Shown: piece by piece, positions 1-8,613 of the stretch | How positions within the stretch are numbered: position 1 is the stretch's first letter | How the letters are laid out: each line of letters opens with the position of its first letter | Origin: CAIKMD01 sp963803265 | GTDB lineage: Bacteria; Pseudomonadota; Alphaproteobacteria; ATCC43930; CGMCC-115725 | DNA: 64,000 bases | NCBI GenBank assembly: GCA_963803265.1 | Contig: CAWDLZ010000005.1 | Coordinates: forward strand, 1-64,000 | Reading direction: 5' to 3' | Program-made: the position numbers and the translations under genes | Notes under the pieces: generated by a model | Told to the model about the DNA's origin: nothing | The model's database searches: none | The model's input: the letters and a program-made list of their open reading frames with translations, nothing else

Positions 1-137
1 GTTAGAGGCTCGAATAATTGGGTTCGGAAGGCACAAAAAAACTTCTTGTAATGCGAATCAATGCGGCGTGTGTAAGTCCCAATGCGATTGTTAAAGCGTG
101 ACTGGCCGACGCTCAGCTACATCGGCATGGAGCTCCA

Positions 138-530
138 TCAAACGCATAATCTGCGGCCCGATCGGGGGATTCGCGCCAAATCACGTGGCGTGACTGGCTG
201 GCCGCTACTCCAATTGATCCCGCTCCTCTCTTTTAGCGGCGTAAGCTGGTGATGAATCTCATGCAGAACGGCTGACCATTCAGCGTAAGTAGCGAACGTG
301 GTCTTGCCGTCACGTTGCGTATGGTCCGTGATCTCGTAATAGCCATCACAACCATTCTCTTCGGACAACTCCTTTGCGATCCGAAGCCCGTCAGCGAAGC
401 TCGTTTGCCCTCTAAAGAGCTGACTAATTTCATCCCCTCTGCCCCGGTCTCTCGAAAGCATTACGCACACATCGAAGCCGCTCTTATCCTTGGAAATTGC
501 CAGCGTGACCCCATGACGCTGCTTAGCAAG
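138..530 (-). pseudogene. C-terminal continuation of the ParA-partner gene, after an in-frame TAG
   Basis: This minus-strand stretch is open in exactly the same frame as the gene ending at 531. It begins directly after that gene's TAG (531-533) and stays open to a TGA at 138-140. The residues read as ordinary protein, for example DVCVMLSRDRGRGDEISQLF and later GCDGYYEITDH. The only conventional start inside it is a GTG at 470, which has no clear ribosome-binding site. Either this is the tail of one longer protein cut by a nonsense codon, or it is a separate small gene with a poor start. I do not recognise the family. The low-GC composition matches the ParA gene next to it and differs from the core genome downstream. 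Confidence 0.45.
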
Positions 531-995
531 CTAAATCATCGACTTCCTGATCCAGGCTTCATCCTGACCAACGGTCGAGCGAACCTCGACATTTGGTTGA
601 GTGGATCGCTTCACGAACGAAGCTCCCCGCGCAAGTCGTGCTTTAATTTGATCGGCTATATGAGCGCTTAACTTCTCAGATTCCTGCCACTTATCGGTTC
701 GTCTCGCGGCATCTAAATCATGTTGACGAATAAGCCGTCGCAAGATTGGGATCGGCTGATCGCGCAGCCACAGTCGAAACTCGGCTTCCCCACGCATATC
801 CCACTCCTGATGTATGTCCGGTAGTTCGATCGCGTCCTTAGCAAACTGTAGTGTCCTTGAAGTTTGCCTGCAATTCGGGAGCGGGTTCAATAATTCATCT
901 AACTTCTTGGCAAACTGCGGGTTACTTCCGGCCTCATCCGAAATGAGATCAACCAATCCCCGCAACAGCGCCGTCAATTCTTTTTCTTTTCGCAT
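531..995 (-). CDS. hypothetical protein, partner of the ParA-like ATPase
   Basis: A 154-residue soluble protein of unknown function whose start lies inside the 3' end of the ParA-like gene (22-bp overlap), so the two are probably translationally coupled. The middle of the protein is charged and arginine-rich, with a run like DLDAARRTDKWQESEKLSAH followed by a helical segment ending RGASF. There is no signal peptide or membrane segment. The position directly behind a ParA-type ATPase is where a ParB-like or adaptor protein would sit, but no ParB motif (GERRxRA) is visible, so a partition role is only inference. The frame continues past the stop at 531 into more plausible coding sequence, so this may be an interrupted longer gene. 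Confidence 0.6.
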   Translation of the reverse strand: MRKEKELTALLRGLVDLISDEAGSNPQFAKKLDELLNPLPNCRQTSRTLQFAKDAIELPDIHQEWDMRGEAEFRLWLRDQPIPILRRLIRQHDLDAARRTDKWQESEKLSAHIADQIKARLARGASFVKRSTQPNVEVRSTVGQDEAWIRKSMI

Positions 996-2047
996 TCTTG
1001 CTGAATCTCCTGCGTCAACGAACTTAGCGGTCCATAAGCTTCACCGTACTTGCCCTTAAACGTACGGATATCTGCACCGACATCAGCGCCACGCGCGACA
1101 TCTACTGTCTGCGGAATCCAGCTCTTAAATAGCATCGGTTGAGCGAGCGCTTCATCATGCCCGAACTTTCCAAGCCGCCTCGCTCGCAGATCTTCAATAA
1201 CTCTGCGATGTAGGTTATTGCTCTGAACTTTCGTGGCGACGATGCCGATCGCGGGGATGGGGACGCCAATATCTTTCGCAAATCGGTCAACGTTGTGAAC
1301 GATCTGATAGATTCCCCAAGTTGAAAGGATATCTGGAATAGTGGGGATTATGTATCCCGTCGAAATTCGCAAGCCATTTTTCGTCACTATGCCGAGGCTG
1401 GGCGGGCAATCAATGATCACGTAGTCATATCGTTCGACGATCGATGAAAGAGCGCTCTTTAAGATATCCAATGGATTGGCTGTGTAATTTCCCGCAAGCG
1501 CAATAAGCGGAATCCGATCTTGAAGATCGATAAGCTGGATACTTGATGGCAATATGTCCAATCTCGGAATTCCATCGTTTATAGTGGATACTCGGCGCGC
1601 GATCGATTTCTCAAGATCGAATCTTTGCGGAAGGTGCGGATTAAGGCGATCAGAAAATAACTGAGCGATCGTATGCCCAGCTTGATCCATTTCGGACCAC
1701 TCATCTTCTGTCATTACCGTAACGGACGCATTTGTCTGTGGATCGAGGTCGATGAGCAATACGTGTTTCCGATGCTCTTGAGCTAGCAGCTCTGCGACGG
1801 CGACAGCAATAGTAGTTTTCCCAACTCCACCTTTGAGATTGATAAAACTCAACACGTGAGTTGCTTCTTGTTTGAAACTTTTAACCCACGCTTCGACGGC
1901 GAGACGATTCCAAATTGGGCCACCCTGCAAATTCTGATGTGGCTTTGGAAAACTATCGTACCTGATGCGCCAATTCGCGACCGCCTGCTTTGTCACCTTT
2001 GCGAATGCGGCAATTTCACTAATCCCCACAAATTCCGAAAAATTCAT
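974..2047 (-). CDS. ParA/Soj-family ATPase with N-terminal DNA-binding-like region
   Basis: A 357-residue P-loop ATPase of the ParA/MinD superfamily. The deviant Walker A motif KGGVGKTT is at about residues 72-79, the Walker A' motif LIDLDPQ at about 98-104, and Walker B IIDCPPS at about 211-217. Residues 1-60 resemble a small helix-turn-helix or excisionase-like module (SEIAAFAKVTKQAVANWR), as in plasmid and island ParA proteins that autoregulate. ParA proteins use ATP-dependent DNA binding to move plasmids, chromosomes or protein cargo. The usual ParB is absent, replaced by an unknown overlapping gene. The gene is AT-richer than the core genes that follow, which suggests acquisition from an integrated element. 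Family assignment is firm; the cargo is unknown. Confidence 0.9.
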   Translation of the reverse strand: MNFSEFVGISEIAAFAKVTKQAVANWRIRYDSFPKPHQNLQGGPIWNRLAVEAWVKSFKQEATHVLSFINLKGGVGKTTIAVAVAELLAQEHRKHVLLIDLDPQTNASVTVMTEDEWSEMDQAGHTIAQLFSDRLNPHLPQRFDLEKSIARRVSTINDGIPRLDILPSSIQLIDLQDRIPLIALAGNYTANPLDILKSALSSIVERYDYVIIDCPPSLGIVTKNGLRISTGYIIPTIPDILSTWGIYQIVHNVDRFAKDIGVPIPAIGIVATKVQSNNLHRRVIEDLRARRLGKFGHDEALAQPMLFKSWIPQTVDVARGADVGADIRTFKGKYGEAYGPLSSLTQEIQQECEKKKN

Positions 2048-2479
2048 GTGATACGCTCCTAAAAAGAGGGTGGCACGAGTACAAAAGCAAGTAACGAGCT
2101 AACACACGACGTGGAGCGCTCCCTGCGGATTACAGACAATTACGTACTGGTTCCCAACAACGGCCATGTGGAAGTTCCTCTGACGGACCTCTGCCTCCAA
2201 TTCCTGGGCCGACGAATAAACCATCACGCTGTGCATGCTTCGCCGAACGATGTTGCCGGCATTCGCTTGACCCGCACGAAAAATTTAATCTACCCACGCA
2301 CTCATTTCTTCCTCCTCATGATCTCCCGACACGGGTATTCCGAAATGAGTGAGTTGTCAACAAAAAGCTGACTATGTGTTTCATTTTTCGTATATAAAAG
2401 AACAAATATAGAACATTTGGACGTTTTATTATTGCCATGGGTGTGGCGGCCGAGCTCGCCCCAGCGCTAATGTCGCAGC
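2048..2479. other. 432-bp gap between the ParA-like gene and uvrA
   Basis: This AT-rich gap separates accessory DNA from the start of a core block. A plus-strand reading frame at 2111-2371 is open, but its composition and lack of a ribosome-binding site make it unconvincing. The right end holds the uvrA promoter region with a LexA-type operator at 2400-2414. I see no RNA gene. Confidence 0.5.
2400..2414 (+). promoter_or_regulatory. LexA (SOS) operator upstream of uvrA
   Basis: The sequence GAACAAATATAGAAC is an exact GAAC-N7-GAAC direct repeat, the known alphaproteobacterial LexA box (GTTC-N7-GTTC on the other strand). It lies 65 bp before the uvrA start within an AT-rich promoter-like stretch. 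uvrA is a classic SOS gene, so damage-induced derepression is the expected control. Confidence 0.85.
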
Positions 2480-5338
2480 ATGCAGTACATCCGCGTTCGC
2501 GGCGCCCGCGAACACAATCTGAAAAACGTCGACGTGGACATGCCGCGCGACAGCCTGGTGGTCGTCACCGGGCTGTCCGGCTCGGGCAAATCCTCGCTCG
2601 CTTTCGACACGATCTATGCCGAAGGCCAGCGCCGTTATGTCGAAAGCCTGTCGGCCTATGCGCGGCAATTCCTTGAGATGATGCAGAAGCCTGATGTCGA
2701 TTTGATCGAGGGGCTGTCTCCGGCGATTTCCATCGAGCAGAAAACCACTTCGAAAAACCCGCGCTCGACCGTCGGCACGGTCACGGAAATCTACGATTAT
2801 CTGCGCCTGCTCTACGCGCGAATCGGCGTGCCCTATTCGCCGGCCACCGGCTTGCCGATCGAAAGCCAGACCGTGTCGCAAATGGTCGACCGCGTCATGG
2901 CCATGCCGGAGGGAACGCGGCTCTTTTTGCTCGCGCCGATCATACGGGGCCGCAAGGGCGAATACCGGAAAGAGCTGTCGGATTTGCAGAAGCGCGGCTT
3001 CCAGCGCGTCAAGATCGACGGCAAAATGTACGAGATCGACGCGGCGCCAAAGCTCGACAAGAATCTCAAGCACGACATCGAGGTGGTGGTGGACCGCCTC
3101 GTCGTGCGCGAGGGGCTCGGCAATCGGGTGGCCGATTCGATCGAGACGGCGCTCAAGCTCGCCGACGGCATCGCCATCGCCGAACCGGCCGATGGCGGCG
3201 AGCGCACGATCTTCTCGGCTAAATTCGCCTGCCCGGTTTCGGGCTTCACCATCCCCGAGATCGAGCCGCGGCTGTTCTCGTTCAACAATCCGCATGGCGC
3301 GTGCCCCGCTTGCGGCGGGCTGGGCACCAAGCTGTTCTTCGACCCCGATATCGTGGTCGCCGACGAGCGCCTGTCGCTGCGCGAAGGCGCCATCGCGCCC
3401 TGGGCGGGATCGAGCTCGCAATATTACGCGCAAACCCTCGACAGCATCGCCCGCTCCTTCAAGGCCAGCACCAACACACCGTGGAAGGACCTGCCGGAAA
3501 AGCTACGCAAGACCATCCTCTACGGCTCGGGCGAAACGCCCATCACCATGCGCTATGACGACGGCGTCAAAAGCTACACGACGACGCGGCCCTTCGAAGG
3601 CGTCATTCCCAATATGGAGCGGCGCTTCGCCGAAACCTCCAGTAATTGGCAAAAAGAAGAGCTGGGGCGGTATCAGAACACGACGGAATGCGAGAACCTG
3701 CCACGGCCGGCGCCTGAAGCCCGAGGCTCTCGCGGTGAAAATCCATCAGCTCGACATCAGCCAAGTGTGCGACTTCTCGATCGTCGAAGCCGCTTCGTGG
3801 TTCAGCAGTCTCGAGCGCCACCTCACCGCCAAGCAGCGCGACATTGCCCAACGCATACTCAAGGAGATCAACGAGCGGCTCGGCTTTTTGAAGAATGTCG
3901 GGCTCGAATATCTCACCATGGCGCGCGCCTCGGGGACCCTGTCGGGCGGCGAGAGCCAGCGCATCCGGCTCGCCTCGCAGATCGGCTCGGGTCTGACCGG
4001 CGTGCCTCTACGTCGCTCGACGAGCCGTCGATCGGCCTTCACCAGCGCGATAACGACCGGCTCCTCGCGACGTTGAAACGGCTCCGCGATCTCGGCAACA
4101 CGGTGATCGTCGTCGAGCATGACGAGGAAGCGATCCGCGCCGCCGACTATCTCATCGATATGGGCCTTTATGCCGGCATCCACGGCGGCAAGGTCGTAGC
4201 CGCCGGCAAGCCCGCCGAGGTGCTGGCCGCGCCGGAAAGCATCACGGCGCAATACCTGACCGGGCAACGCCGGATCGAGTTGCCCGAGCGGCGCCGTCCC
4301 GGCCACAAGGGTCAGCGCCTCAAGATCGTGGGCGCTCGTGCCAATAATCTGCGCAACCTGACGACGGAGTTCCCGCTCGGTACCTTCACCTGCGTTACCG
4401 GCGTATCGGGCGGCGGCAAGTCGTCCTTGGTGATCGACACGCTCTACAAGGCGCTCGCGAGGAAGCTCAATGGCGCGCGCGAGCATCCCGGGCCCTATGA
4501 CCGCATCGAGGGCGCCGAGCATCTCGACAAGATCATCGATATAGACCAGTCGCCGATTGGCCGCACGCCGCGCTCGAACCCCGCCACATATACCGGCGCT
4601 TTCGGCCCGATGCGCGACTGGTTCGCGGGCCTCCCGGAAGCCAAGGCGCGCGGCTATGGGCCGGGTCGGTTCTCTTTCAACGTCAAGGGCGGGCGGTGCG
4701 AGGCGTGCCAGGGCGATGGCGTTCTGCAAATCGAAATGCACTTTCTGCCCGACGTGTTCGTGCAGTGCGACGTATGCAAGGGCCAGCGCTACAACCGCGA
4801 AACCCTCGAAGTTCTGTTCAAGGGCAAAAACATCGCCGAGGTACTCGACATGACGGTCGAGGAAGGCGCCGAATTCTTCCGCGCCGTGCCCGCGATCCGC
4901 GAAAAGCTGTTGACGCTCGACCGCGTCGGCCTCGGTTACATCCACGTCGGGCAGCCCGCGACCACGCTGTCGGGCGGCGAGGCGCAGCGGGTAAAGCTCG
5001 CAAAGGAGCTGGCGCGACGCGCGACCGGCCGCACGCTCTACATTCTCGATGAGCCGACGACCGGCCTGCACTTTGAAGACGTCAAGAAGTTGCTTGAGGT
5101 GCTGCACGCCCTCGTCGACCAGGGCAACACCGTCCTCGTCATCGAGCACAATCTCGAAGTGATCAAGACCGCGGATTGGCTGATCGATCTCGGCCCCGAG
5201 GGCGGCGCGGCGGGCGGACGGGTCATCGCGTCCGGCACGCCCGAGCAGATCGCCGAAACCACGGGCAGCTATACCGGCGACTACCTGCGCGCCTACCTCG
5301 CGCGCACGACCGAGAAGAGGAAGCTCAAGCGGGCTTGA
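2480..5338 (+). CDS. uvrA: UvrA, excinuclease ABC subunit A (with internal frameshifts)
   Basis: UvrA is the DNA-damage sensor of nucleotide excision repair, a dimer of tandem ABC ATPases that hands lesions to UvrB. Visible features are the first Walker A (GLSGSGKSS, about residue 31), a CPxCGG zinc element near 275, the second Walker A (GVSGGGKSS, about 635) and the CEAC...CDVCKG zinc element. The total of 952 codons is normal. The region from about 3695 to 4016 is out of frame. An extra base near 3695 shifts the frame before CHGRRLKPEALAVK. Two more extra bases near 4005 and 4015 restore it just before DEPSIGLHQ, so the ABC signature LSGGESQR is lost as written. These three insertions look like sequence errors in an intact gene, although real inactivation is not excluded. 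A LexA box precedes it. Confidence 0.93.
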   Translation: MQYIRVRGAREHNLKNVDVDMPRDSLVVVTGLSGSGKSSLAFDTIYAEGQRRYVESLSAYARQFLEMMQKPDVDLIEGLSPAISIEQKTTSKNPRSTVGTVTEIYDYLRLLYARIGVPYSPATGLPIESQTVSQMVDRVMAMPEGTRLFLLAPIIRGRKGEYRKELSDLQKRGFQRVKIDGKMYEIDAAPKLDKNLKHDIEVVVDRLVVREGLGNRVADSIETALKLADGIAIAEPADGGERTIFSAKFACPVSGFTIPEIEPRLFSFNNPHGACPACGGLGTKLFFDPDIVVADERLSLREGAIAPWAGSSSQYYAQTLDSIARSFKASTNTPWKDLPEKLRKTILYGSGETPITMRYDDGVKSYTTTRPFEGVIPNMERRFAETSSNWQKEELGRYQNTTECENLPRPAPEARGSRGENPSARHQPSVRLLDRRSRFVVQQSRAPPHRQAARHCPTHTQGDQRAARLFEECRARISHHGARLGDPVGRREPAHPARLADRLGSDRRASTSLDEPSIGLHQRDNDRLLATLKRLRDLGNTVIVVEHDEEAIRAADYLIDMGLYAGIHGGKVVAAGKPAEVLAAPESITAQYLTGQRRIELPERRRPGHKGQRLKIVGARANNLRNLTTEFPLGTFTCVTGVSGGGKSSLVIDTLYKALARKLNGAREHPGPYDRIEGAEHLDKIIDIDQSPIGRTPRSNPATYTGAFGPMRDWFAGLPEAKARGYGPGRFSFNVKGGRCEACQGDGVLQIEMHFLPDVFVQCDVCKGQRYNRETLEVLFKGKNIAEVLDMTVEEGAEFFRAVPAIREKLLTLDRVGLGYIHVGQPATTLSGGEAQRVKLAKELARRATGRTLYILDEPTTGLHFEDVKKLLEVLHALVDQGNTVLVIEHNLEVIKTADWLIDLGPEGGAAGGRVIASGTPEQIAETTGSYTGDYLRAYLARTTEKRKLKRA

Positions 5339-5360
5339 AACCGATGAGTTGGTATTCCGC

Positions 5361-6716
5361 GTGACCATCGGCGTCCCTGTCCACGTCATCGGCGGCGGCC
5401 TCGCGGGCAGCGAGGCGGCGTGGCAATTGGCGCGCTTGGGTGTGCCGGTCGTGCTTCACGAAATGCGCCCCCTGCGGCGCACCGAGGCACACCAGACCGG
5501 CGGCCTCGCCGAGTTAGTGTGCTCGAATTCGCTGCGCTCGGACGACGCGCTCAACAACGCGGTGGGGCTGCTGCATGAGGAAATGCGGCGCTGCGGCTCC
5601 TTGGTGCTGCGCGCGGCTGACACCAATCGGATTCCGGCGGGCGGCGCGCTGGCCGTGGATCGGAGCGGGTTTTCCGCGACCATCGAAGCCGCGCTTGCCG
5701 CGCAGCCGCTGGTCGAGATTCGCCGCGAGGAAGTCAAGGCGCTGCCGCCCGAGTCCTGGAGGAGCGTCATCCTCGCCACCGGTCCCCTCACCTCGGCCGA
5801 TCTCGCCGCTGCGATCGCCCGCCGCACCGGCGAAGAATCGCTCGCCTTCTTCGATGCCATTGCCCCGATCATCCATGCCGAGAGCATCGACGACACCAAG
5901 ACCTGGCGCCAATCGCGTTACGGCAAGGGCGACGGCGCCGATTACATCAATTGCGCGCTCGACCGCGAGCAATACCGGACCTTCGTCGCCGCGCTCGTCG
6001 CCGCCGACACGATTTCCTTTCACGAGTGGGAAAAGAACACGCCCTATTTCGCCGGCTGCCTACCGATCGAAGTGATGGCCGCGCGCGGGCCCGAGACGCT
6101 GCGCTATGGTCCGATGAAGCCGATGGGCCTCACCGATCCGCGCGGCTTGCGCCCGCCGCATGCGGTGGTGCAGCTGCGCCAGGACAATGCGCTAGGCACA
6201 CTCTACAACCTCGTCGGCTTCCAAACCAAGTTGCGGCACGCCGACCAGGTTCGCCTGTTCCGCACCATCCCCGGCCTCGAACGCGCCGAATTCGCGCGGC
6301 TCGGCGGGCTTCACCGCAACACCTTCATAAACAGCCCAAAGCTGCTCGACGCGCAGTTGCGCCTGAAGCGCGAGCCCCGTCTGCGTTTCTCCGGCCAGAT
6401 CACCGGCGTCGAGGGCTATGTCGAAAGCGCCGCGATCGGTTTGTTGGCCGGCCGCTTCGCCGCCGCCGAGCGGCGCGGCGAGCCGATCGCGCCGCCGCCC
6501 GTCACCACTGCGCTCGGCGCCTTGCTCGGGCATATCACGGGCGGCGCCGATCCACGGAGCTTTCAGCCGATGAACGTGAATTTCAGTTTGTTTCCGCCCT
6601 TGCCCGAGGGCGCGATCACGCGCTCCAACAGGGGCGAGAAGAAGCCGCTGATGGCGCGCCGCGCCCTGGCGGACCTGGCGCTGTGGCTGGCGCCGGCACG
6701 CGAAGCGGCCGAGTAG
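5361..6716 (+). CDS. trmFO: TrmFO, folate-dependent tRNA (uracil-54-C5)-methyltransferase
   Basis: TrmFO makes ribothymidine at position 54 of tRNA using methylenetetrahydrofolate and FADH2. The N-terminal dinucleotide-binding motif VIGGGLAGSEAAWQLA is followed by the family sequences HQTGGLAELVCSNSLRSD and YFAGCLPIEVMAARG, and later QITGVEGYVESAAIG and NVNFSLFPP. The length of about 450 residues is typical. I choose the GTG at 5361 because the family motif begins a few residues later. A TTG at 5349 is an in-frame alternative. It follows uvrA closely in the same direction. Confidence 0.93.
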   Translation: MTIGVPVHVIGGGLAGSEAAWQLARLGVPVVLHEMRPLRRTEAHQTGGLAELVCSNSLRSDDALNNAVGLLHEEMRRCGSLVLRAADTNRIPAGGALAVDRSGFSATIEAALAAQPLVEIRREEVKALPPESWRSVILATGPLTSADLAAAIARRTGEESLAFFDAIAPIIHAESIDDTKTWRQSRYGKGDGADYINCALDREQYRTFVAALVAADTISFHEWEKNTPYFAGCLPIEVMAARGPETLRYGPMKPMGLTDPRGLRPPHAVVQLRQDNALGTLYNLVGFQTKLRHADQVRLFRTIPGLERAEFARLGGLHRNTFINSPKLLDAQLRLKREPRLRFSGQITGVEGYVESAAIGLLAGRFAAAERRGEPIAPPPVTTALGALLGHITGGADPRSFQPMNVNFSLFPPLPEGAITRSNRGEKKPLMARRALADLALWLAPAREAAE

Positions 6717-6725
6717 GTTGCCAGT

Positions 6726-7580
6726 TTAATACCGCCCGCGCCACGCCGCCCAGGCGAGACGCGCGGATTGCAGCCCATCGGGCCGCATCAGGGGCAGAGC
6801 AAACACATCAAAGCCTTGCCGCTCGAGCCGATCGAGGCGCCGCTCGGCCAGCACTGCCGGAAGCAACGCAGGCAATGCCGCGCGCGGCACATCGCGCGAT
6901 AGCGCGCGCGCCGCGTCGAGATGGCGCCGCGCCTGAGCGGCGATTCCGGCCACGGTCATGGCCAGAGCCGGCGAGGATTTCAGCGCAGACACGCTGCGCG
7001 CGAGATCGACGGCGTTTACGGCGCACAGGTCTTCGGGCAGATAAATCCGACCAAGACGCGCGTGGAACGGAACGGCGGCCAACAACCCGGCCAGCGCATA
7101 GCCGATGCCGAGCGCGCGTCCGGCCTCGAGCGCTGGTTGCCTGGCCGCACCCAGTGCTTCGATCGCGAGCAGAACGAGACTCGACGACGTACCCTCGGCA
7201 TAGGCTTCGAGCGCGGCAAGCGAAGAAGGCGCATGACCGGACAAGTCTTCTTCACGCGCGTCGAGCAGCCGGTCGAGACGCGCCCGCGACAGGCCGAGCG
7301 TACGAATGGCCTCGGCCAAGGGCTCGACGACCTCCTGGCGGCGCGGCTCTGCCCCGGCATAAATCTCGGCGATCGCGTCGCGCCACCATTGCAAGCGAAT
7401 GCGGCCAGCAAGCGGCTCGCGCACGACCTCGGCAATACGGGCGACCTCGTAATTGAACGCATAGAGCGCAAAGAGCGCTTCGCGTCGCTCTCGCGGCGCG
7501 AATAAGGCCGTCTGGTAGCGATCGCGGTCGTGACGGCGCACCAGCGCGGCGACAGGCGATGACGGCGCGGGACCGGTCAC
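6726..7580 (-). CDS. squalene/phytoene synthase family protein
   Basis: A 284-residue protein with the fold of trans-isoprenyl diphosphate synthases. The N-terminus has RDRYQTALFAPRERREALFA followed by ALYAFNYEVARI and LQWWRDAI, typical of the NDUFAF6-like branch found across alphaproteobacteria. Classic squalene synthase DxxxD motifs are not obvious, so it may be a respiratory-complex assembly factor rather than a terpene synthase. It is convergent with trmFO (10-bp gap) and followed closely by a small cysteine-containing gene upstream on the same strand. The function is inferred from family resemblance only. Confidence 0.8.
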   Translation of the reverse strand: MTGPAPSSPVAALVRRHDRDRYQTALFAPRERREALFALYAFNYEVARIAEVVREPLAGRIRLQWWRDAIAEIYAGAEPRRQEVVEPLAEAIRTLGLSRARLDRLLDAREEDLSGHAPSSLAALEAYAEGTSSSLVLLAIEALGAARQPALEAGRALGIGYALAGLLAAVPFHARLGRIYLPEDLCAVNAVDLARSVSALKSSPALAMTVAGIAAQARRHLDAARALSRDVPRAALPALLPAVLAERRLDRLERQGFDVFALPLMRPDGLQSARLAWAAWRGRY

Positions 7581-7583
7581 GGT

Positions 7584-7718
7584 TCATTCCGGCAGACGAG
7601 GCGCCGCTTCGGCGGTCTGGCGGGCGCGGTCGAGACAGGTCGGACAGAGACACCCCTGACCCGCCCGGGACATCGGCACATAGGGCAGCTTCATGCAAAC
7701 CGGATAACGTGTTTTCAT
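7584..7718 (-). CDS. small CWC-like cysteine-rich protein, apparently truncated
   Basis: A 44-residue reading frame whose second half (CMKLPYVPMSRAGQGCLCPT and onward to CLDRAR) matches the C-terminal part of the small cysteine-rich CWC family. That family normally starts with a CPxCG element and a CWC triplet. Here the N-terminal cysteine pair is missing and only MKTRYPVC precedes the conserved part, so the gene looks shortened by an internal deletion. It lies 3 bp upstream of the squalene/phytoene-synthase-like gene and could be its leader gene. The function of the family is unknown. Confidence 0.5.
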   Translation of the reverse strand: MKTRYPVCMKLPYVPMSRAGQGCLCPTCLDRARQTAEAAPRLPE

Positions 7719-7873
7719 AATATCATGATTTGAGACTCTGTGATTGCCGCTCCGTGTCGCTGCTGTTATAGTAATAAATGCGGTGCGCACGCGCTCCGCA
7801 TCCCAGCGGCAAGCGTCGCACCGTCACCGAGACCATGCCCGCTTTCCCATAACCATATCGAGAAGAGGCAAAG

Positions 7874-8476
7874 ATGGCATTCGAACTCCCGCCACTCCCC
7901 TATCCGAAAGCAGCGCTCGAGCCCCACACTTCGGAAAGGACGCTCGACTTCCACTATGGCAAACATCACCAAGCCTACGTGACCAACCTCAACAACCTGG
8001 TCAAGGATTCCCCGATGGCGTCGCAATCCTTGGACGACATCATTCGCGCCACCGCGAAGGATGAGTCGAAAATCGGCATATTCAACAACGCCGCGCAAGT
8101 ATGGAACCACACTTTCTTCTGGAATTGCATGAAACCGAATGGCGGCGGACTGCCGTCGGGCCAGGTCGCCCAGGCAATCCAGAAATCCTTCGGCAGCTTC
8201 GATAAGTTCAAGGAAGATTTCAAGAACGCCTGCGTCACGCAATTCGGCAGCGGCTGGGGCTGGCTCGTCGCCGCGGGCGGCGAACTCAAGATCAGCAAGA
8301 CCGCGAATGCGGTCAATCCGTTGTCGCAAGGCCAGACGGCGCTTCTCACTTGCGATGTGTGGGAGCATGCCTATTACCTCGACTACCAAAACCGCCGGCC
8401 GGATTTTGTCGAGACCTTCCTCACCCATCTGGTGAATTGGGATTTCGTCGCTGCGAATTTGGCCAAGGCACGCTGA
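7874..8476 (+). CDS. sodB: superoxide dismutase, Fe type
   Basis: A 200-residue cytoplasmic superoxide dismutase that converts superoxide to oxygen and peroxide. Metal ligands are visible at His27 (DFHYGKHH), His79 (QVWNHTFFW), Asp161 and His165 (DVWEHAYY). The NHTFFWNCMKP stretch and the surrounding Gln/Gly positions favour iron over manganese. A good ribosome-binding site (gaagagg) precedes the ATG. The gene is monocistronic and ends before a stable GC-rich hairpin terminator at 8519. Confidence 0.95.
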   Translation: MAFELPPLPYPKAALEPHTSERTLDFHYGKHHQAYVTNLNNLVKDSPMASQSLDDIIRATAKDESKIGIFNNAAQVWNHTFFWNCMKPNGGGLPSGQVAQAIQKSFGSFDKFKEDFKNACVTQFGSGWGWLVAAGGELKISKTANAVNPLSQGQTALLTCDVWEHAYYLDYQNRRPDFVETFLTHLVNWDFVAANLAKAR

Positions 8477-8518
8477 CGCCCGTCACACGTGCACGCAACG
8501 GCAGCGTGTATCAAGGGC

Positions 8519-8540
8519 AACGGGGCCGCAAGGCCCCGTT
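8519..8540 (+). terminator. hairpin terminator after sodB
   Basis: AACGGGGCC-GCAA-GGCCCCGTT forms a perfect 9-bp stem closed by a GCAA tetraloop, followed by a short T-containing stretch. It lies 43 bp past the sodB stop. A close relative of this hairpin recurs at 9263-9286. Confidence 0.7.
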
Positions 8541-8544
8541 TCAG

Positions 8545-8602
8545 TTAGGCGACCGGCAGCAGCGCCGCAACGCGGCGATCCTCGGCCACGTACGTCATAA
8601 GG
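8545..8602 (-). pseudogene. remnant of the 3' end of a Mth938-family gene
   Basis: Read on the minus strand, this short stretch encodes TYVAEDRRVAALLPVA and a stop. The intact Mth938-like gene 0.75 kb downstream ends TYAVLSAEDRRVAAALLPIG. The DNA shares two exact blocks (cggcagcagcgccgc and cgatcctcggcc). As with the full gene, a near-identical GC hairpin lies just beyond the stop. It is therefore a duplicated or foreign 3' end left beside the membrane-protein cassette. Confidence 0.7.
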
Positions 8603-8613
8603 GGATGTAACGC

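Noticed and set aside
2111..2371. An 86-codon frame between the ParA gene and uvrA
   Set aside because: No ribosome-binding site, no family resemblance, and it lies in a promoter-type AT-rich gap.
2480..5338. Programmed frameshifting in uvrA, argS or ilvD
   Set aside because: No slippery heptamers with downstream structures are evident, the breaks differ in position and phase, and these families are not known to be recoded at these sites.
3746..5389. A 547-codon open frame antisense to uvrA
   Set aside because: It mirrors the third-codon GC bias of uvrA and has no recognisable domain; the sense strand encodes conserved UvrA.
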